A stretch of 64,000 bases of DNA, from contig NZ_FUXU01000003.1 in NCBI RefSeq assembly GCF_900167155.1, forward strand, positions 1-64,000. Direction: 5' to 3'. The stretch is from Enterovibrio nigricans DSM 22720. Lineage in GTDB: Bacteria > Pseudomonadota > Gammaproteobacteria > Enterobacterales > Vibrionaceae. Below, piece by piece: positions 34,681 to 45,535 of the stretch; positions within the stretch are counted from its first letter, which is position 1, and each line of letters starts with the position of its first letter. The notes under the pieces were generated by a model. That model searched no databases. It saw only the letters and a program-made list of their open reading frames with translations, and was not told where the DNA came from. The position numbers and the translations under genes are program-made.

Positions 34681-35628
34681 TTACTTTTCAATACGCGCTG
34701 CAATTGCATCCATCAATTTGCCGCTGATGTTGATGTCAAACGCGGCTTCAATCTCTCGGATGCACGTAGGGCTGGTTACGTTAATCTCGGTCAGCTTGTC
34801 ACCGATAATGTCCAGACCAACGAAAATCAGGCCTTTTTCTTTTAGCGTAGGCGCAACAGCGCGAGCAATTGCCCAATCTGTTTCGCTAAGAGGACGCGCT
34901 TCACCACGACCGCCAGCAGCCAAGTTTCCACGCGTTTCGCCTTTTGCTGGAATGCGTGCCAGACAATATGGCATAGGCTCGCCATCAACGACCAGAATGC
35001 GTTTGTCGCCATTACTGATATCAGGCACGAACGTCTGTGCCATACAGTAATTGTTGCCAAGGGCCGTCAGCGTTTCGATGATCACTGACAGGTTGGGATC
35101 GCCTTTCTTCACGCGGAAAATGGATGAACCGCCCATGCCATCAAGAGGCTTAAGGATGATGTCACCGTGCTTTTCATGGAATGCTTTGATTTGGTCAGCG
35201 CGACGCGTTACTAGCGTGATGGGGGTGTGCTCCGGGAACCACGCAGTAAAGAGCTTTTCGTTACAATCACGCAGGCTCTGCGGTTTATTGACGATCAAAC
35301 AACCTTCAACTTCTGCTCGTTCAAGGATGTATGTGGCGTAGATGTACTCGGTATCAAATGGCGGATTTTTTCGCATCAAAACGGCATCGAGATCAGCCAG
35401 TGCGATTTCTTGTTCGCTTTGTACGTCAAACCATTTTTCTGGGTTTTCTTCTAGCGTCACGATCTTGGTGCGAGCCAGTGCTTTGCCTTGCTCAAGCGAC
35501 AAGTCGTTCATTTGCATATAGTGAATTTCCCAGCCTCGACGCTGTGCTTCGAGCATCATGGCAAAGGAGGAATCTTTTTTAATGTTGATGGATTCAATCG
35601 GATCCATCACAACGCCAAGTTTGATCAT
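34681..35628 (-). CDS. gshB: Glutathione synthetase
   Basis: 315 residues. ATP-grasp enzyme joining gamma-glutamylcysteine and glycine. MIKLGVVMDPIESINIKKDS at the N-terminus, ILKPLDGMGGSSIFRV in the ATP-grasp domain, FVGLDIIGDKLTEINVTSPT near the C-terminus. AAGGA seven bases before ATG 35628. It follows rsmE with 13 bp between. Confidence 0.96.
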   Translation of the reverse strand: MIKLGVVMDPIESINIKKDSSFAMMLEAQRRGWEIHYMQMNDLSLEQGKALARTKIVTLEENPEKWFDVQSEQEIALADLDAVLMRKNPPFDTEYIYATYILERAEVEGCLIVNKPQSLRDCNEKLFTAWFPEHTPITLVTRRADQIKAFHEKHGDIILKPLDGMGGSSIFRVKKGDPNLSVIIETLTALGNNYCMAQTFVPDISNGDKRILVVDGEPMPYCLARIPAKGETRGNLAAGGRGEARPLSETDWAIARAVAPTLKEKGLIFVGLDIIGDKLTEINVTSPTCIREIEAAFDINISGKLMDAIAARIEK

Positions 35629-35641
35629 GTATCTGTCCTTA

Positions 35642-36373
35642 TTAACCAAGATCACCAAAGCGAACTTGCAGTGCTGTAATTGCGGTTAATGCTGCTGTTT
35701 CAGTGCGAAGTACGCGGGGGCCAAGCAGTGTTTCTTCAAATCCAAACTCGCGGGTTCTTTCAATTTCTTCTGTCGATAGGCCGCCTTCAGGACCAATCAA
35801 CAAGCGCACACGGTTTACTGGTTGTGGCAGCGTATTGATAGAGTATTTCGCACGAGGGTGAAGGTTGAGCTTTAAGCCGTCGAATGCCTCCTGTGCCCAG
35901 TCATCCAGCGACATCACAGGACGGATCTCTGGTACTTTGTTTCGGCCACTTTGTTCACACGCAGCAATCGCAATTTTTTGCCATTGCTGAAGCTTTTTGT
36001 CAAAGCGTTCGGCATTGAGTTTCACACCACAGCGCTCAGAAATGAGTGGGGTGATGACGTTGACACCAAGCTCCACGGATTTCTGAATCGTAAATTCCAT
36101 CTTGTCGCCGCGGCTGATGACCTGACCTAAATGCAGATCAAGGGGGGACTCGATGCTGTTCTCCACGCGTTCAACGATATCAACGCTGACTGACTTTTTC
36201 CCCGCTTCTGCAATGACGGCTGGGAATTCAGCATTGCTGCCATCAAACAACAACACTTCCTGACCCGCCTGCATTCGCAAGACTCGACCTACGTGGTTAG
36301 CAGCCTCATCGCTTAGCGACACTCGGCCCGTGTTTGGCAACAATTCAGGATGGAAAATTCTAGGGATACGCAT
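35642..36373 (-). CDS. rsmE: 16S rRNA (uracil1498-N3)-methyltransferase
   Basis: 243 residues. SPOUT-class enzyme: [10 protein letters not shown] start, PUA-like N-terminal domain, then [33 protein letters not shown] and [11 protein letters not shown], which form the SAM-binding knot. Start is ATG 36373; the upstream frame extension to 36427 is not used. Confidence 0.95.
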   Translation of the reverse strand: MRIPRIFHPELLPNTGRVSLSDEAANHVGRVLRMQAGQEVLLFDGSNAEFPAVIAEAGKKSVSVDIVERVENSIESPLDLHLGQVISRGDKMEFTIQKSVELGVNVITPLISERCGVKLNAERFDKKLQQWQKIAIAACEQSGRNKVPEIRPVMSLDDWAQEAFDGLKLNLHPRAKYSINTLPQPVNRVRLLIGPEGGLSTEEIERTREFGFEETLLGPRVLRTETAALTAITALQVRFGDLG

Positions 36374-36397
36374 GGTATTTAAATGACTGGATGACAA

Positions 36398-36426
36398 TGA
36401 GCAGCAGTGTATCACGCTGCTGCTCA
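36398..36426. terminator. Hairpin between endA and rsmE
   Basis: TGAGCAGCAG (36398-36407) pairs perfectly with CTGCTGCTCA (36417-36426). It lies right after the endA stop but lacks a T tract. Confidence 0.4.
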
Positions 36427-36438
36427 AAGACTGTAGTT

Positions 36439-37143
36439 TTAGAGGTTGGCTTTCTGGCAGGCAGAGAGAACAAACGGATTATGATTGCCCTGTTCACGGG
36501 CGATGCGACGGTCTCGCTCGCACTCCCATTCTGTTACTGGGTAGGTTTTATCCCACGCGTCCATCAGTTTTTTTTGGGCTGATGCAAGCCTGAAATCATA
36601 CTGTTTGTTCATGTACTTATAAGTACGCGCGATGGCTCCGCGACTTTGTGTTGGTGGCTCTACCACGCGTTGCTTGAAATCTACTTTCATCTCACAGCGT
36701 CCATAGAACGCACCTTTATCACCATTCCATTGTGAAAAGCGATAGTTAGAGCGGTCGCCGTTCACTTCTCCTATCGCAGGGACAAGGTTATGGAGATCAG
36801 CTTCCATGAGTTTAAAAGCGACATCGTTGCGGCTGCAGTTCTTGCGACCGCCGTCTTGCCAGCATTGACGCTGGTGGCCGAATTGCCATGCAGGTACAAC
36901 ATGTTCCCACTCGATGCGGCTGGCACGTTTTTCTTGTTTACGCACGGTGTAGCCGCAAGCCTCTAAGTCGGGAATGCCTTTTTTTCCTTTCCACTCAATA
37001 TCGCAACCACAGTAAAAAGAAACCGGATAGTCATCATAGATTTTAAGAGCGATGCGTTTAGCTTTTGAAAAGGACTGGGGATGCTCTGCGAGTGCAGGAA
37101 AGGTAAAAAGCAATGCTGACATCAGCATCAGAAGTCGTTTCAT
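36439..37143 (-). CDS. endA: Periplasmic endonuclease I
   Basis: 234 residues. Signal peptide [19 protein letters not shown]. Nuclease core with [14 protein letters not shown] (catalytic His-Val-Val-Pro), [19 protein letters not shown] and eight or so cysteines that form disulfides. It cleaves double-stranded DNA in the periplasm; vibrio relatives (Dns) limit DNA uptake. Confidence 0.95.
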   Translation of the reverse strand: MKRLLMLMSALLFTFPALAEHPQSFSKAKRIALKIYDDYPVSFYCGCDIEWKGKKGIPDLEACGYTVRKQEKRASRIEWEHVVPAWQFGHQRQCWQDGGRKNCSRNDVAFKLMEADLHNLVPAIGEVNGDRSNYRFSQWNGDKGAFYGRCEMKVDFKQRVVEPPTQSRGAIARTYKYMNKQYDFRLASAQKKLMDAWDKTYPVTEWECERDRRIAREQGNHNPFVLSACQKANL

Positions 37144-37260
37144 TATCAGGTCGTCTGTTTGTTTGAGGAAATTGAGAGACCTGATTATTACAGACTATTG
37201 CGAGATAAATCTCATCAAATTAGTGCCAATTTATGATGTTATCGATAGTAAACGTGATGA

Positions 37261-37752
37261 TTATTGCATCGTTTGGGTGAAGGTGAGGGGGTGCTTGCAG
37301 CGGCGACAAATGTATTGTGCTTGCTGGCGTTGGACCTTGTTGTGGCGACGAACCGAAAGCTGCATGTGATCGCAGGCGCACTGGTAAGTAAACGTTTTTC
37401 CTTCTACAGACGACACGTCAAAGCTGTGTGTGGTTTGAGGCTGAATACCAAAAACACGAAGCATCACGGCTTGCCATTCCTTGCCGTGGGGTTTTACTTT
37501 TCCGAATCGTGCAAACACGATGAGATGTGCGACTTCATGGGGTACCACTTCACGAAAAAACGCGTCACTGTTCTCCTCAAGCAAAACCGGATTGAAACGC
37601 AATACCCAACGTTGAAGTAACGCCATACCCGCAGTTTTACCGCGAATATCAAACCGAATCGCAGGTACGGGCATGTCACAGCCTAATTGCTGATTGGCGA
37701 TAGCGATGCATTCGCTGACGCGTTGCGTAATTCGGTAGTGGAGTTCGTTCAT
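37261..37752 (-). CDS. sprT: SprT-family zinc metalloprotease-like protein
   Basis: 163 residues. Metal-binding HEVAHL (HExxH) followed by the more distal His in KPHGKEW, and a C-terminal zinc ribbon (CAC...CRRC). Related to eukaryotic Spartan; bacterial role poorly defined. Start taken at MNELHYRITQ (37752); ATG 37779 is an alternative. The frame continues upstream through the metK terminator, which cannot be coding. Confidence 0.88.
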   Translation of the reverse strand: MNELHYRITQRVSECIAIANQQLGCDMPVPAIRFDIRGKTAGMALLQRWVLRFNPVLLEENSDAFFREVVPHEVAHLIVFARFGKVKPHGKEWQAVMLRVFGIQPQTTHSFDVSSVEGKTFTYQCACDHMQLSVRRHNKVQRQQAQYICRRCKHPLTFTQTMQ

Positions 37753-37795
37753 GGTTTTGAGGCTCTGAGATAACGCCATCAGAGTAGGGAATAGA

Positions 37796-37826
37796 AATGA
37801 AAAAGGGAAGCCTGAGCTTCCCTTTT
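37796..37826 (-). terminator. Terminator of metK
   Basis: AAAAGGGAAGC (37801-37811) pairs with GCTTCCCTTTT (37816-37826) over CTGA, followed on the minus strand by a T-rich tract. Confidence 0.9.
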
Positions 37827-37841
37827 GAATGTTGGATTTGC

Positions 37842-38996
37842 TTATTTGATTTGAGCAAAATCGCGTAGTGCTGCCACTTTGTCGGTCTTTTCCCATGGGA
37901 ACTCTTCGCGACCGAAGTGACCGTATGCTGCTGTTTTCTTGTAGATAGGTTGCAGCAGGTTCAGCATTTCTTGCAGGCCGTATGGACGCAGGTCGAAGTG
38001 CTGACGAACTGCTTCGATAATAATGTCGTGAGACACTTTCTCAGTACCGAAGGTTTCGATCATGATAGACGTTGGATCTGCTACACCGATTGCGTAAGAC
38101 AATTGGATCTCACAGCGATCTGCTAGGCCCGCAGCAACGATGTTTTTCGCTACATAACGCGCTGCGTAAGCTGCAGAGCGGTCAACTTTTGATGGATCTT
38201 TACCAGAGAATGCACCACCACCGTGACGTGCGGCACCGCCGTAGGTATCAACGATAATTTTACGACCAGTCAAACCACAGTCACCCATTGGGCCACCGAT
38301 AACGAAACGGCCAGTTGGGTTGATGAAGAATTTTGTTTCTTTGTTCAGCCACTCTGAAGGCAGTACTGGCTTAATGATTTCTTCCATAACCGCTTCACGC
38401 AGGTGCTCGGTAGTGACTGAATCACAATGCTGCGTAGACAGAACAACCGCATCAATACCGACGATTTTTCCCTGGTCGTATTGGAAGGTCACTTGCGATT
38501 TTGCATCTGGACGCAGGAAGTCTAGTTTGCCGCTTTTACGTACTTCCGCTTGTTTCTTAACAAGCAAGTGAGAGTAAGTGATAGGTGCTGGCATCAAAAC
38601 ATCGGTTTCGTTACATGCATAACCAAACATGATGCCTTGGTCGCCTGCGCCTTGCTCTTTAGGATCGGCACGGTCAACACCTTGGTTGATGTCTGGAGAT
38701 TGCTTACCGATAGTGTTCAGAACGGCACAAGAGTCCGCGTCGAAGCCCATATCAGAGTGAACATAACCAATTTCACGTACGGTTTGACGCGTCAGCTCTT
38801 CGATATCAACCCATGCAGTGGTCGTGATTTCACCACCCACCATCACCATGCCGGTTTTTACGTAAGTCTCACAAGCAACACGCGCTTTTGGATCCTGCTC
38901 CAGAATCGCGTCAAGAACCGCATCAGAAATCTGGTCTGCAATTTTGTCTGGATGACCTTCTGACACGGACTCAGAAGTAAACAGGTGCTTAGCCAT
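37842..38996 (-). CDS. metK: S-adenosylmethionine synthetase
   Basis: 384 residues, the same as E. coli Met[31 protein letters not shown] and [19 protein letters not shown] are the ATP and methionine-binding signatures. Makes SAM for all methyltransferases in this window. AGGGA seven bases before ATG 38996. Divergent from tkt across a 350-bp regulatory region with MetJ- and PurR-like sites. Confidence 0.97.
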   Translation of the reverse strand: MAKHLFTSESVSEGHPDKIADQISDAVLDAILEQDPKARVACETYVKTGMVMVGGEITTTAWVDIEELTRQTVREIGYVHSDMGFDADSCAVLNTIGKQSPDINQGVDRADPKEQGAGDQGIMFGYACNETDVLMPAPITYSHLLVKKQAEVRKSGKLDFLRPDAKSQVTFQYDQGKIVGIDAVVLSTQHCDSVTTEHLREAVMEEIIKPVLPSEWLNKETKFFINPTGRFVIGGPMGDCGLTGRKIIVDTYGGAARHGGGAFSGKDPSKVDRSAAYAARYVAKNIVAAGLADRCEIQLSYAIGVADPTSIMIETFGTEKVSHDIIIEAVRQHFDLRPYGLQEMLNLLQPIYKKTAAYGHFGREEFPWEKTDKVAALRDFAQIK

Positions 38997-39056
38997 AACG
39001 TTTCCCTTAAGGTTGATATCGTATATACGTTTATATGTATAAATGGATGGATGCTT

Positions 39057-39072
39057 TTCCATCTGGACGTCT
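39057..39072 (-). promoter_or_regulatory. Possible MetJ operator upstream of metK
   Basis: On the minus strand AGACGTCC followed directly by AGATGGAA. The first octamer matches 7 of 8 positions of the MetJ box AGACGTCT and the second matches only in part. Two adjacent boxes are the minimum MetJ operator. It lies 60 bp before the metK start. Confidence 0.4.
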
Positions 39073-39124
39073 ATTCTACTCTGGTGATTTTTAAAAGCAA
39101 CCAGACATAGATCGCGGTTTTCTC

Positions 39125-39140
39125 AAGTAATCGTTTGCGT
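39125..39140 (-). promoter_or_regulatory. PurR-like operator between metK and tkt
   Basis: On the minus strand ACGCAAACGATTACTT fits every defined position of the consensus ANGCAANCGNTTNCNT. A weaker second match (CTGCAAACGATTTACA, 9 of 12 defined positions) lies at 39214-39229. It could act on metK, on tkt or on both. Confidence 0.5.
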
Positions 39141-39346
39141 GCCTAGGTCAATGATTACAACTAGATGAATAAAAACTGACCGTGAAACACCGCAAAAGCT
39201 CTGAAATCAGACATGTAAATCGTTTGCAGAGCCGTGAGAGACTTGCGACAATACTCGCCCGCCAAGTTTTACGATTCGGCAATTCGATTTAAGTATTGTG
39301 CCGGATTGTGTATTACACAAAACGTCTAAAGAAGTCAGGAGCAGAC

Positions 39347-41344
39347 ATGTCTTCTCGCAAGGTTCTAGCTAATGCGATCCGTGCCCTCAGCATGGACGGT
39401 GTACAACAAGCCAATTCAGGCCACCCAGGTGCCCCTATGGGCATGGCAGACATTGCCGAAGTCCTGTGGCGTGGCCACCTGAACCACAACCCACAAAACC
39501 CAGAGTGGGCTGACCGTGACCGCTTTGTGCTGTCAAACGGCCACGGCTCTATGCTGATTTACTCTCTGCTGCACCTGTCCGGTTATGCGTTGTCTATCGA
39601 CGACCTGAAAAATTTCCGTCAACTGCACTCGAAAACCCCAGGTCACCCAGAATACGGTTACGCACCGGGTATCGAAACGACCACTGGCCCTCTGGGTCAA
39701 GGCATCACTAACGCAGTGGGCATGGCGTTGGCTGAAAAAGCACTGGCCGCGCAATTCAACCGCGAAGGCCACGACATCGTTGACCACAACACGTACGTGT
39801 TCATGGGCGATGGCTGTCTGATGGAAGGTATCTCTCACGAAGCGTGTTCACTGGCTGGTACCCTTGGTCTGGGCAAATTGATTGCATTCTGGGATGACAA
39901 CGGCATTTCTATCGACGGTCATGTTGAAGGCTGGTTCACTGACGACACGCCGAAGCGTTTTGAAGCTTACGGCTGGCACGTTATTCCAGCAGTAGACGGT
40001 CACGACGCAAACGCGATCAACGCAGCGATTGAAGCGGCGAAAGCGGAAACAGGTCGTCCTACTCTGATTTGTACCAAAACCATCATTGGTTTCGGCTCAC
40101 CAAACAAAGCGGGTTCACACGATTGCCACGGCGCACCACTGGGCGCAGAAGAAATCAAAGCAGCGCGTGAGTTCCTGGGTTGGGAACATCCAGCATTTGA
40201 AATCCCTGCAGACGTTTACGGCGCATGGGATGCCAAAGAAGCGGGCGCAGCAAAAGAAGCTTCTTGGAACACCAAGTTTGATGCATACGCAGCGGCATAT
40301 CCCGCAGAAGCTGCTGAGCTTAAGCGTCGCCTGAACGGTGACCTGCCAGCTGAGTGGGAAGCGAAAGCAAGCCAAATCATTGCTGACCTGCAAGCGAACC
40401 CAGCAAACATCGCATCACGTAAAGCGTCACAAAACGCGCTTGAAGCGTTCGGTGCGATGCTGCCAGAATTCATGGGCGGCTCCGCTGACCTTGCACCGTC
40501 AAACCTGACCATGTGGTCTGGTTCAAAAGCGGTGACTGCAGATGACGCATCAGGTAACTACATTCACTACGGTGTGCGTGAGTTCGGTATGACGGCGATC
40601 ATCAACGGCATCGCGCTGCACGGTGGTTTTGTTCCTTACGGCGCAACCTTCCTGATGTTCATGGAATACGCACGTAACGCAATGCGCATGGCAGCACTGA
40701 TGAAAGTGCAGAACATTCAAGTTTACACCCACGATTCAATCGGTCTGGGTGAAGACGGTCCTACGCACCAGCCTGTTGAGCAAATCGCATCACTGCGCCT
40801 GACGCCAAACATGAGCACATGGCGTCCATGTGACCAAGTTGAGTCTGCGGTTGCTTGGAAATTGGCGATTGAGCGCAAAGACGGCCCAACCTCGCTGATC
40901 TTCTCGCGTCAGAATCTGGCACAACAAGATCGCAGTGCAGAGCAAGTGGCTGACATCGCGAAGGGTGGTTACATCCTGAAAGATTGTGCAGGTAAGCCAG
41001 AGCTTATCCTGATCGCAACCGGTTCAGAAGTTGAACTGGCAGTAGAAGCAGCAGCACAGCTTTCAGCAGAAGGCAAAGCAGTTCGCGTGGTTTCAATGCC
41101 AGCGACTGATGTGTTCGATAAGCAAGATGCAGCTTACCGCGAAGCAGTACTGCCTTCCGACGTAACAGCACGTATTGCTGTTGAAGCGGGCATCGCTGAC
41201 TTCTGGTACAAGTACGTCGGTTTTGACGGTCGCATCATCGGTATGACCACCTTCGGTGAGTCTGCGCCAGCTGATCAGCTGTTCAAGATGTTTGGTTTCA
41301 CCACTGAAAACGTGGTTGAGACGGCGAAAGAATTACTCGCGTAA
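39347..41344 (+). CDS. tkt: Transketolase
   Basis: 665 residues. Thiamine-diphosphate enzyme of the pentose phosphate pathway. [31 protein letters not shown], the ThDP motif starting GDGCLMEG, and [20 protein letters not shown] 39347 has CAGGAGC upstream. Codon use is strongly biased to highly expressed codons. Monocistronic, with its own terminator. Confidence 0.96.
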   Translation: MSSRKVLANAIRALSMDGVQQANSGHPGAPMGMADIAEVLWRGHLNHNPQNPEWADRDRFVLSNGHGSMLIYSLLHLSGYALSIDDLKNFRQLHSKTPGHPEYGYAPGIETTTGPLGQGITNAVGMALAEKALAAQFNREGHDIVDHNTYVFMGDGCLMEGISHEACSLAGTLGLGKLIAFWDDNGISIDGHVEGWFTDDTPKRFEAYGWHVIPAVDGHDANAINAAIEAAKAETGRPTLICTKTIIGFGSPNKAGSHDCHGAPLGAEEIKAAREFLGWEHPAFEIPADVYGAWDAKEAGAAKEASWNTKFDAYAAAYPAEAAELKRRLNGDLPAEWEAKASQIIADLQANPANIASRKASQNALEAFGAMLPEFMGGSADLAPSNLTMWSGSKAVTADDASGNYIHYGVREFGMTAIINGIALHGGFVPYGATFLMFMEYARNAMRMAALMKVQNIQVYTHDSIGLGEDGPTHQPVEQIASLRLTPNMSTWRPCDQVESAVAWKLAIERKDGPTSLIFSRQNLAQQDRSAEQVADIAKGGYILKDCAGKPELILIATGSEVELAVEAAAQLSAEGKAVRVVSMPATDVFDKQDAAYREAVLPSDVTARIAVEAGIADFWYKYVGFDGRIIGMTTFGESAPADQLFKMFGFTTENVVETAKELLA

Positions 41345-41365
41345 TTCGGGCTACGCTTTACACAA

Positions 41366-41395
41366 AACCCGCAGACATTGTCTGCGGGTTTTTTT
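41366..41395 (+). terminator. Terminator of tkt
   Basis: AACCCGCAGA (41366-41375) pairs with TCTGCGGGTT (41381-41390), followed by T residues. Confidence 0.9.
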
Positions 41396-41578
41396 ATACC
41401 TAAACAATCTGAATTGGCAGGTGAAATCGTCGCCCTCAGATTTCTATTGAAAAGCCTGTAACTTTATGTTGACGCTGTGTTTTTTTGTGATATTTGTTAT
41501 GTGTCTTGACAATGATAAATCACTCAAAAAGACAAACAGAGACACCCAAACACAACATAATTCTTACAAGGAACGATA

Positions 41579-42850
41579 ATGGAAAACTCCCTTTCCTCGG
41601 CACAAGGTGGTGCGCAGACCTTACGCCAATTAATCCGGTCAATGGGGCCGGGTATCATGATGGCCGCAGCGGCCGTTGGTGGTTCACATTTGGTGGCGTC
41701 AACGCAGGCTGGCGCTATTTATGGTTGGCAATTAGCAGGTCTCATTCTGCTGGTCAATCTCTTTAAATATCCATTTTTTAAAGCGGGCATCCAATACACA
41801 TTAGGGACAGGCGAGAGCCTTGTTGAAGGGTATGCCAAGCTAGGACGCCCGTATCTTTGGGTATTTGCGCTTCTTTGTTTGTTTTCTGCCGTGGTAAATA
41901 TCGCCGCACTGTTACTGTTTAGTGCCAGTTTGCTAAGCTACTTCATTCCTTTTACGTTATCGCCTGTTGTCTTGTCCGCGGTTGTCGTGGTGGTTTGTTT
42001 AGGCATTTTATTCGCGGGTCATTACAAAGCACTCGATGTGCTATCAAAAGTGATTATGGCCGTTCTGACTGTCGCGACAGTTGCCGCCGTGACGATTGCT
42101 TTTGTTAATCCGTCACCCGTTTCAGATGTGGCAATCTCTCCATCACCGTGGACGTTGGCAGCCATCGGTTTTCTGGTCGTGACCATGGGTTGGATGCCCG
42201 CGCCGATTGAAGTGTCCAGCATCACGTCGATGTGGTTGAAAAGTCAGCAGCGTCGGCAGGAAGTCACGGCACGCTCTGCACTGTTTGATTTCAATGTCGG
42301 CTATATTGGCACCGCGATATTGGCGATTGTTTTCCTCGCGCTGGGAGCATTGGTGTTGCATGGCTCTGGCGTGGAATTTGCTAAATCGGGAGTCGGCTTC
42401 TCGCACCAACTCGTGAGTTTATACTCATCAACGATAGGAGAGTGGTCTCGTTACCTGATTGCGGTGATTGCCTTTTTCTGCATCTTTGGCAGTACGATCA
42501 CCGTGATTGATGGTTACTCTCGTGTGGTGGCAGAGTCCCAGCGTTTATTGCTCAAGCAGGAAACACAGCACCCACGCGTACTGCAATGGTGGATCTTTGC
42601 CGTGTCGGTAGTGGCGATGGGCATCATTATGTTTTGGGGTAAGGCGCTTATCCCGATGTTGGATTTTGCTATGGTCATGGCATTTGTCACGACGCCAGTG
42701 TTTGCATTGCTAAACTACATTTTAGTGACGCGAACAAATTTGCCAAAGGCGTTGTCACTGAGCACGCCGATGAAGTGGCTGTCAATTACCGGTCTGATCT
42801 ACCTGTTTGGCTTCCTTGCATTGTTTATCTGGTGGAAGTGGTTGATGTAA
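41579..42850 (+). CDS. NRAMP-related membrane transporter with non-canonical metal motifs
   Basis: 423 residues with about 11 membrane segments. The start SMGPGIMMAAAAVGGSHLV and the overall layout match the NRAMP/MntH superfamily. The TM1 metal-binding motif D-P-G-N is absent (V-G-G-S-H in its place), and the TM6 segment reads MGWMPAPIEV instead of the usual M-P-H. It is therefore probably not a normal Mn/Fe importer. The substrate is unknown. It sits alone between tkt and epd. Confidence 0.8.
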   Translation: MENSLSSAQGGAQTLRQLIRSMGPGIMMAAAAVGGSHLVASTQAGAIYGWQLAGLILLVNLFKYPFFKAGIQYTLGTGESLVEGYAKLGRPYLWVFALLCLFSAVVNIAALLLFSASLLSYFIPFTLSPVVLSAVVVVVCLGILFAGHYKALDVLSKVIMAVLTVATVAAVTIAFVNPSPVSDVAISPSPWTLAAIGFLVVTMGWMPAPIEVSSITSMWLKSQQRRQEVTARSALFDFNVGYIGTAILAIVFLALGALVLHGSGVEFAKSGVGFSHQLVSLYSSTIGEWSRYLIAVIAFFCIFGSTITVIDGYSRVVAESQRLLLKQETQHPRVLQWWIFAVSVVAMGIIMFWGKALIPMLDFAMVMAFVTTPVFALLNYILVTRTNLPKALSLSTPMKWLSITGLIYLFGFLALFIWWKWLM

Positions 42851-42919
42851 GACTTTTGCCAACGGTCAGTGTGAGAAATTATTGACCCAGCGGAATAGTC
42901 TTTCTGATGATTATGTCAT

Positions 42920-42948
42920 AAATAGCGAGCTTTGCTCGCTATTTTTTT
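42920..42948 (+). terminator. Terminator of the NRAMP-related gene
   Basis: AAATAGCGAGC (42920-42930) pairs with GCTCGCTATTT (42934-42944) over TTT, followed by T residues. Confidence 0.9.
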
Positions 42949-43051
42949 CAGTATGATGTGTGAGAGACGAATCACATTGTACGTGCGTATTTCACGTGCT
43001 TGAGATAGACTGTGGCCGCATATCATTAGCAAATCAAGAACGTCAGGGAAC

Positions 43052-44080
43052 ATGGCACTACGCGTTGCAATTAATGGATTTGGCCGGATTGGTCGCAGTG
43101 TACTGCGTGCACTGTATGAAAGTCACAAACGAGATCAAATCGAAGTCGTTGCGGTCAATGAGCTCGCAGAGCCTGACGCTATGGCTCACCTTCTGCAGTA
43201 CGACTCCAGCCATGGCCGCTTCTTCAAGAAAGTCACGAACAGTCAGGAATACCTGTTTGTCGGTGATGACAATATCCGCATTCTTCACCTCCGCGACATC
43301 AATTTACTGCCTTGGCGCGATTTAGACATCGATATTGTGCTCGATTGCACCGGTGTGTTTGGCAATCGTGAGCATGGACAGGCACACATTGATGCGGGGG
43401 CAAAAAAAGTGTTGTTCTCGCACCCGGGGGGCAATGATTTGGATAACACCATTATCTTTGGTGTGAATGAAGAAACCCTGAAAGCCTCTGATCGCATTGT
43501 TTCTAATGGTTCCTGTACCACCAACTGCATTGTCCCTGTCATCAAGGTTCTTGATGAGCAGTTCGGTATTGAGTCAGGCACCATTACCACGATTCACTCT
43601 TCCATGAATGATCAACAAGTGATTGATGCGTATCACTCAGACTTGCGCCGAACTCGCGCAGCGAGTCAATCCATCATTCCGGTTGATACCAAATTGCACT
43701 TGGGAATTGGAAGAATCTTTCCGAAACTTTCTGACAAATTTGAAGCTATTTCGGTTAGAGTGCCAACAATTAACGTCACAGCAATGGACTTAAGTGTCAC
43801 AGTTAACACAAAAGTGAAAGTTAATGACGTAAATCAATCACTCGAAGATGCTGCTCGGTGTACATTAAGCGGCATTGTCGACTATACCGAGGCGCCACTT
43901 GTCTCGATAGATTTTAACCATGACCCTCACAGCGCCATCGTTGATGGTTCTCAAACTCGGGTTAGTAATCATAACTTAATCAAGATGTTGGTATGGTGTG
44001 ATAACGAGTGGGGTTTTGCCAACCGTATGTTAGATACGGCGTTGGCCATGGCAACAGTTACTGGTGGCTCGAAGGCTTGA
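43052..44080 (+). CDS. epd: Erythrose-4-phosphate dehydrogenase
   Basis: 342 residues. GAPDH-like fold: NAD-binding [17 protein letters not shown], catalytic Cys in [13 protein letters not shown] and the Epd-type [14 protein letters not shown] segment, which distinguishes it from glycolytic GAPDH. It feeds pyridoxal phosphate synthesis. Upstream of pgk and fbaA as in E. coli and vibrios. Confidence 0.95.
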   Translation: MALRVAINGFGRIGRSVLRALYESHKRDQIEVVAVNELAEPDAMAHLLQYDSSHGRFFKKVTNSQEYLFVGDDNIRILHLRDINLLPWRDLDIDIVLDCTGVFGNREHGQAHIDAGAKKVLFSHPGGNDLDNTIIFGVNEETLKASDRIVSNGSCTTNCIVPVIKVLDEQFGIESGTITTIHSSMNDQQVIDAYHSDLRRTRAASQSIIPVDTKLHLGIGRIFPKLSDKFEAISVRVPTINVTAMDLSVTVNTKVKVNDVNQSLEDAARCTLSGIVDYTEAPLVSIDFNHDPHSAIVDGSQTRVSNHNLIKMLVWCDNEWGFANRMLDTALAMATVTGGSKA

Positions 44081-44150
44081 GCCACGGCTTTCTGCAGTAA
44101 AGAAAGCACAAGCAAATTTTTAATTTTTGCAACTTAGAGAGAGGACGAAA

Positions 44151-45314
44151 ATGTCTGTAATCAAAATGACCGATCTGGATCTGGCTGGCAAACGCGTGTT
44201 TATCCGTGCTGATCTGAACGTACCAGTAAAAGACGGTAAAGTGACTTCTGACGCGCGTATTCTTGCGTCTCTGCCAACTATCAAGCACTGCCTGGAAGCT
44301 GGCGCGAAAGTAATGGTGACTTCTCACCTTGGTCGTCCTACTGAAGGCGAGTACGCGGAAGAATTCTCTCTGCAACCTGTTGTTAACTACCTGAACGATG
44401 CATTGGATTGTGACGTTAAGCTGGCAAAAGACTACGTCGATGGCCTAGAGCTGAACGCAGGTGAGTTGGTTGTTCTGGAAAACGTTCGCTTTAACAAAGG
44501 CGAGAAGAAAAACGAAGACGAACTGTCTAAGAAATACGCTGCACTGTGTGACGTATTCGTGATGGACGCATTCGGTACTGCGCACCGTGCACAAGCATCT
44601 ACTTACGGTGTAGGTGTGTTTGCACCAATCGCATGTGCGGGTCCTCTGCTGGCTGCTGAACTGGAAGCATTGGGTAAAGCAATGGACAACCCAGAGCGTC
44701 CACTGGTTGCTATCGTTGGTGGTTCTAAAGTTTCTACCAAGCTGACTGTTCTTGAGTCTCTTTCTAAAATCGCTGACCAATTGGTTGTTGGCGGTGGTAT
44801 CGCAAACACCTTCATCGCGGCAGAAGGCCACAATGTGGGTAAATCTCTGTACGAAGCGGATCTGATTGAAACTGCTCAGAAACTGATGAAAGAGTGTGCA
44901 ATTCCTGTTGCGACTGACGTTGCATGTGCGAAAGCATTCGATGAAAACGCGGAAGCTGAAATCAAGCACGTTTCTGAAGTACAAGATGACGACATGATCT
45001 TCGACCTGGGTCCAGACTCAACTGCGGCACTGGCTGAAATCATCAGCAACGCGAAGACTATCCTTTGGAACGGCCCTGTTGGTGTATTCGAGTTCAAAAA
45101 CTTCGAAGCAGGTACTGCGGGCATTTCTAAAGCAATCGCTGAGTCTGCAGGTTTCTCTGTAGCAGGTGGTGGTGATACTTTGGCAGCCATCGACAAGTTC
45201 GGTATTAAAGCAGATGTGTCTTACATCTCTACTGGTGGTGGCGCTTTCCTTGAGTTTGTTGAAGGTAAAGTTCTGCCAGCGGTTGAAATGCTGGAAGCTC
45301 GCGCGAAAGCGTAA
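44151..45314 (+). CDS. pgk: Phosphoglycerate kinase
   Basis: 387 residues. [40 protein letters not shown] and the nucleotide-binding [10 protein letters not shown]. Glycolysis/gluconeogenesis. The start is [11 protein letters not shown] at 44151 with GAGAGGAC upstream. Codon use is strongly biased. Confidence 0.97.
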   Translation: MSVIKMTDLDLAGKRVFIRADLNVPVKDGKVTSDARILASLPTIKHCLEAGAKVMVTSHLGRPTEGEYAEEFSLQPVVNYLNDALDCDVKLAKDYVDGLELNAGELVVLENVRFNKGEKKNEDELSKKYAALCDVFVMDAFGTAHRAQASTYGVGVFAPIACAGPLLAAELEALGKAMDNPERPLVAIVGGSKVSTKLTVLESLSKIADQLVVGGGIANTFIAAEGHNVGKSLYEADLIETAQKLMKECAIPVATDVACAKAFDENAEAEIKHVSEVQDDDMIFDLGPDSTAALAEIISNAKTILWNGPVGVFEFKNFEAGTAGISKAIAESAGFSVAGGGDTLAAIDKFGIKADVSYISTGGGAFLEFVEGKVLPAVEMLEARAKA

Positions 45315-45320
45315 TGATAG

Positions 45321-45345
45321 ACGGGGGTTATTACCCCCGTTTTTT
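45321..45345 (+). terminator. Terminator between pgk and fbaA
   Basis: ACGGGGGT (45321-45328) pairs with ACCCCCGT (45333-45340), followed by T residues. Confidence 0.85.
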
Positions 45346-45441
45346 ATGCGTCTAACTCCATGTTTTAATGACTTAGATGCATTTCCAAAGACAAAAATTA
45401 ATGTGTTTGGAATCACGTTTGGGTACAATGCGCAGCGCTGA

Positions 45442-45457
45442 TCGCAAACGTTTGCCG
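45442..45457 (+). promoter_or_regulatory. PurR/LacI-family-like palindrome upstream of fbaA
   Basis: TCGCAAACGTTTGCCG holds a perfect 12-bp palindrome GCAAACGTTTGC and matches 10 of the 12 defined positions of the PurR consensus. It lies about 80 bp before the fbaA start. Confidence 0.45.
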
Positions 45458-45535
45458 ATTTAGCTGAGTTGGCCAGGATAGAGCCAGCTCGGTACTAATT
45501 TCTTCAAAGACAACAGAGTAAATAGGACTATTGTT

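Larger units (their letters stand above)
38997..39346. other. Divergent regulatory region between metK and tkt
   Basis: 350 bp without a gene. It holds the ribosome binding sites and promoters of both genes, a possible MetJ operator, one full and one partial PurR-like operator. I see no SAM riboswitch fold near metK. Confidence 0.5.

Noticed and set aside
38997..39100. Possible SAM riboswitch upstream of metK
   Set aside because: No conserved core or suitable terminator/antiterminator pair; a MetJ-type operator is the better candidate.
44445..44984. 179-residue antisense frame in pgk
   Set aside because: Shadow of the strongly biased pgk codons, no family resemblance.
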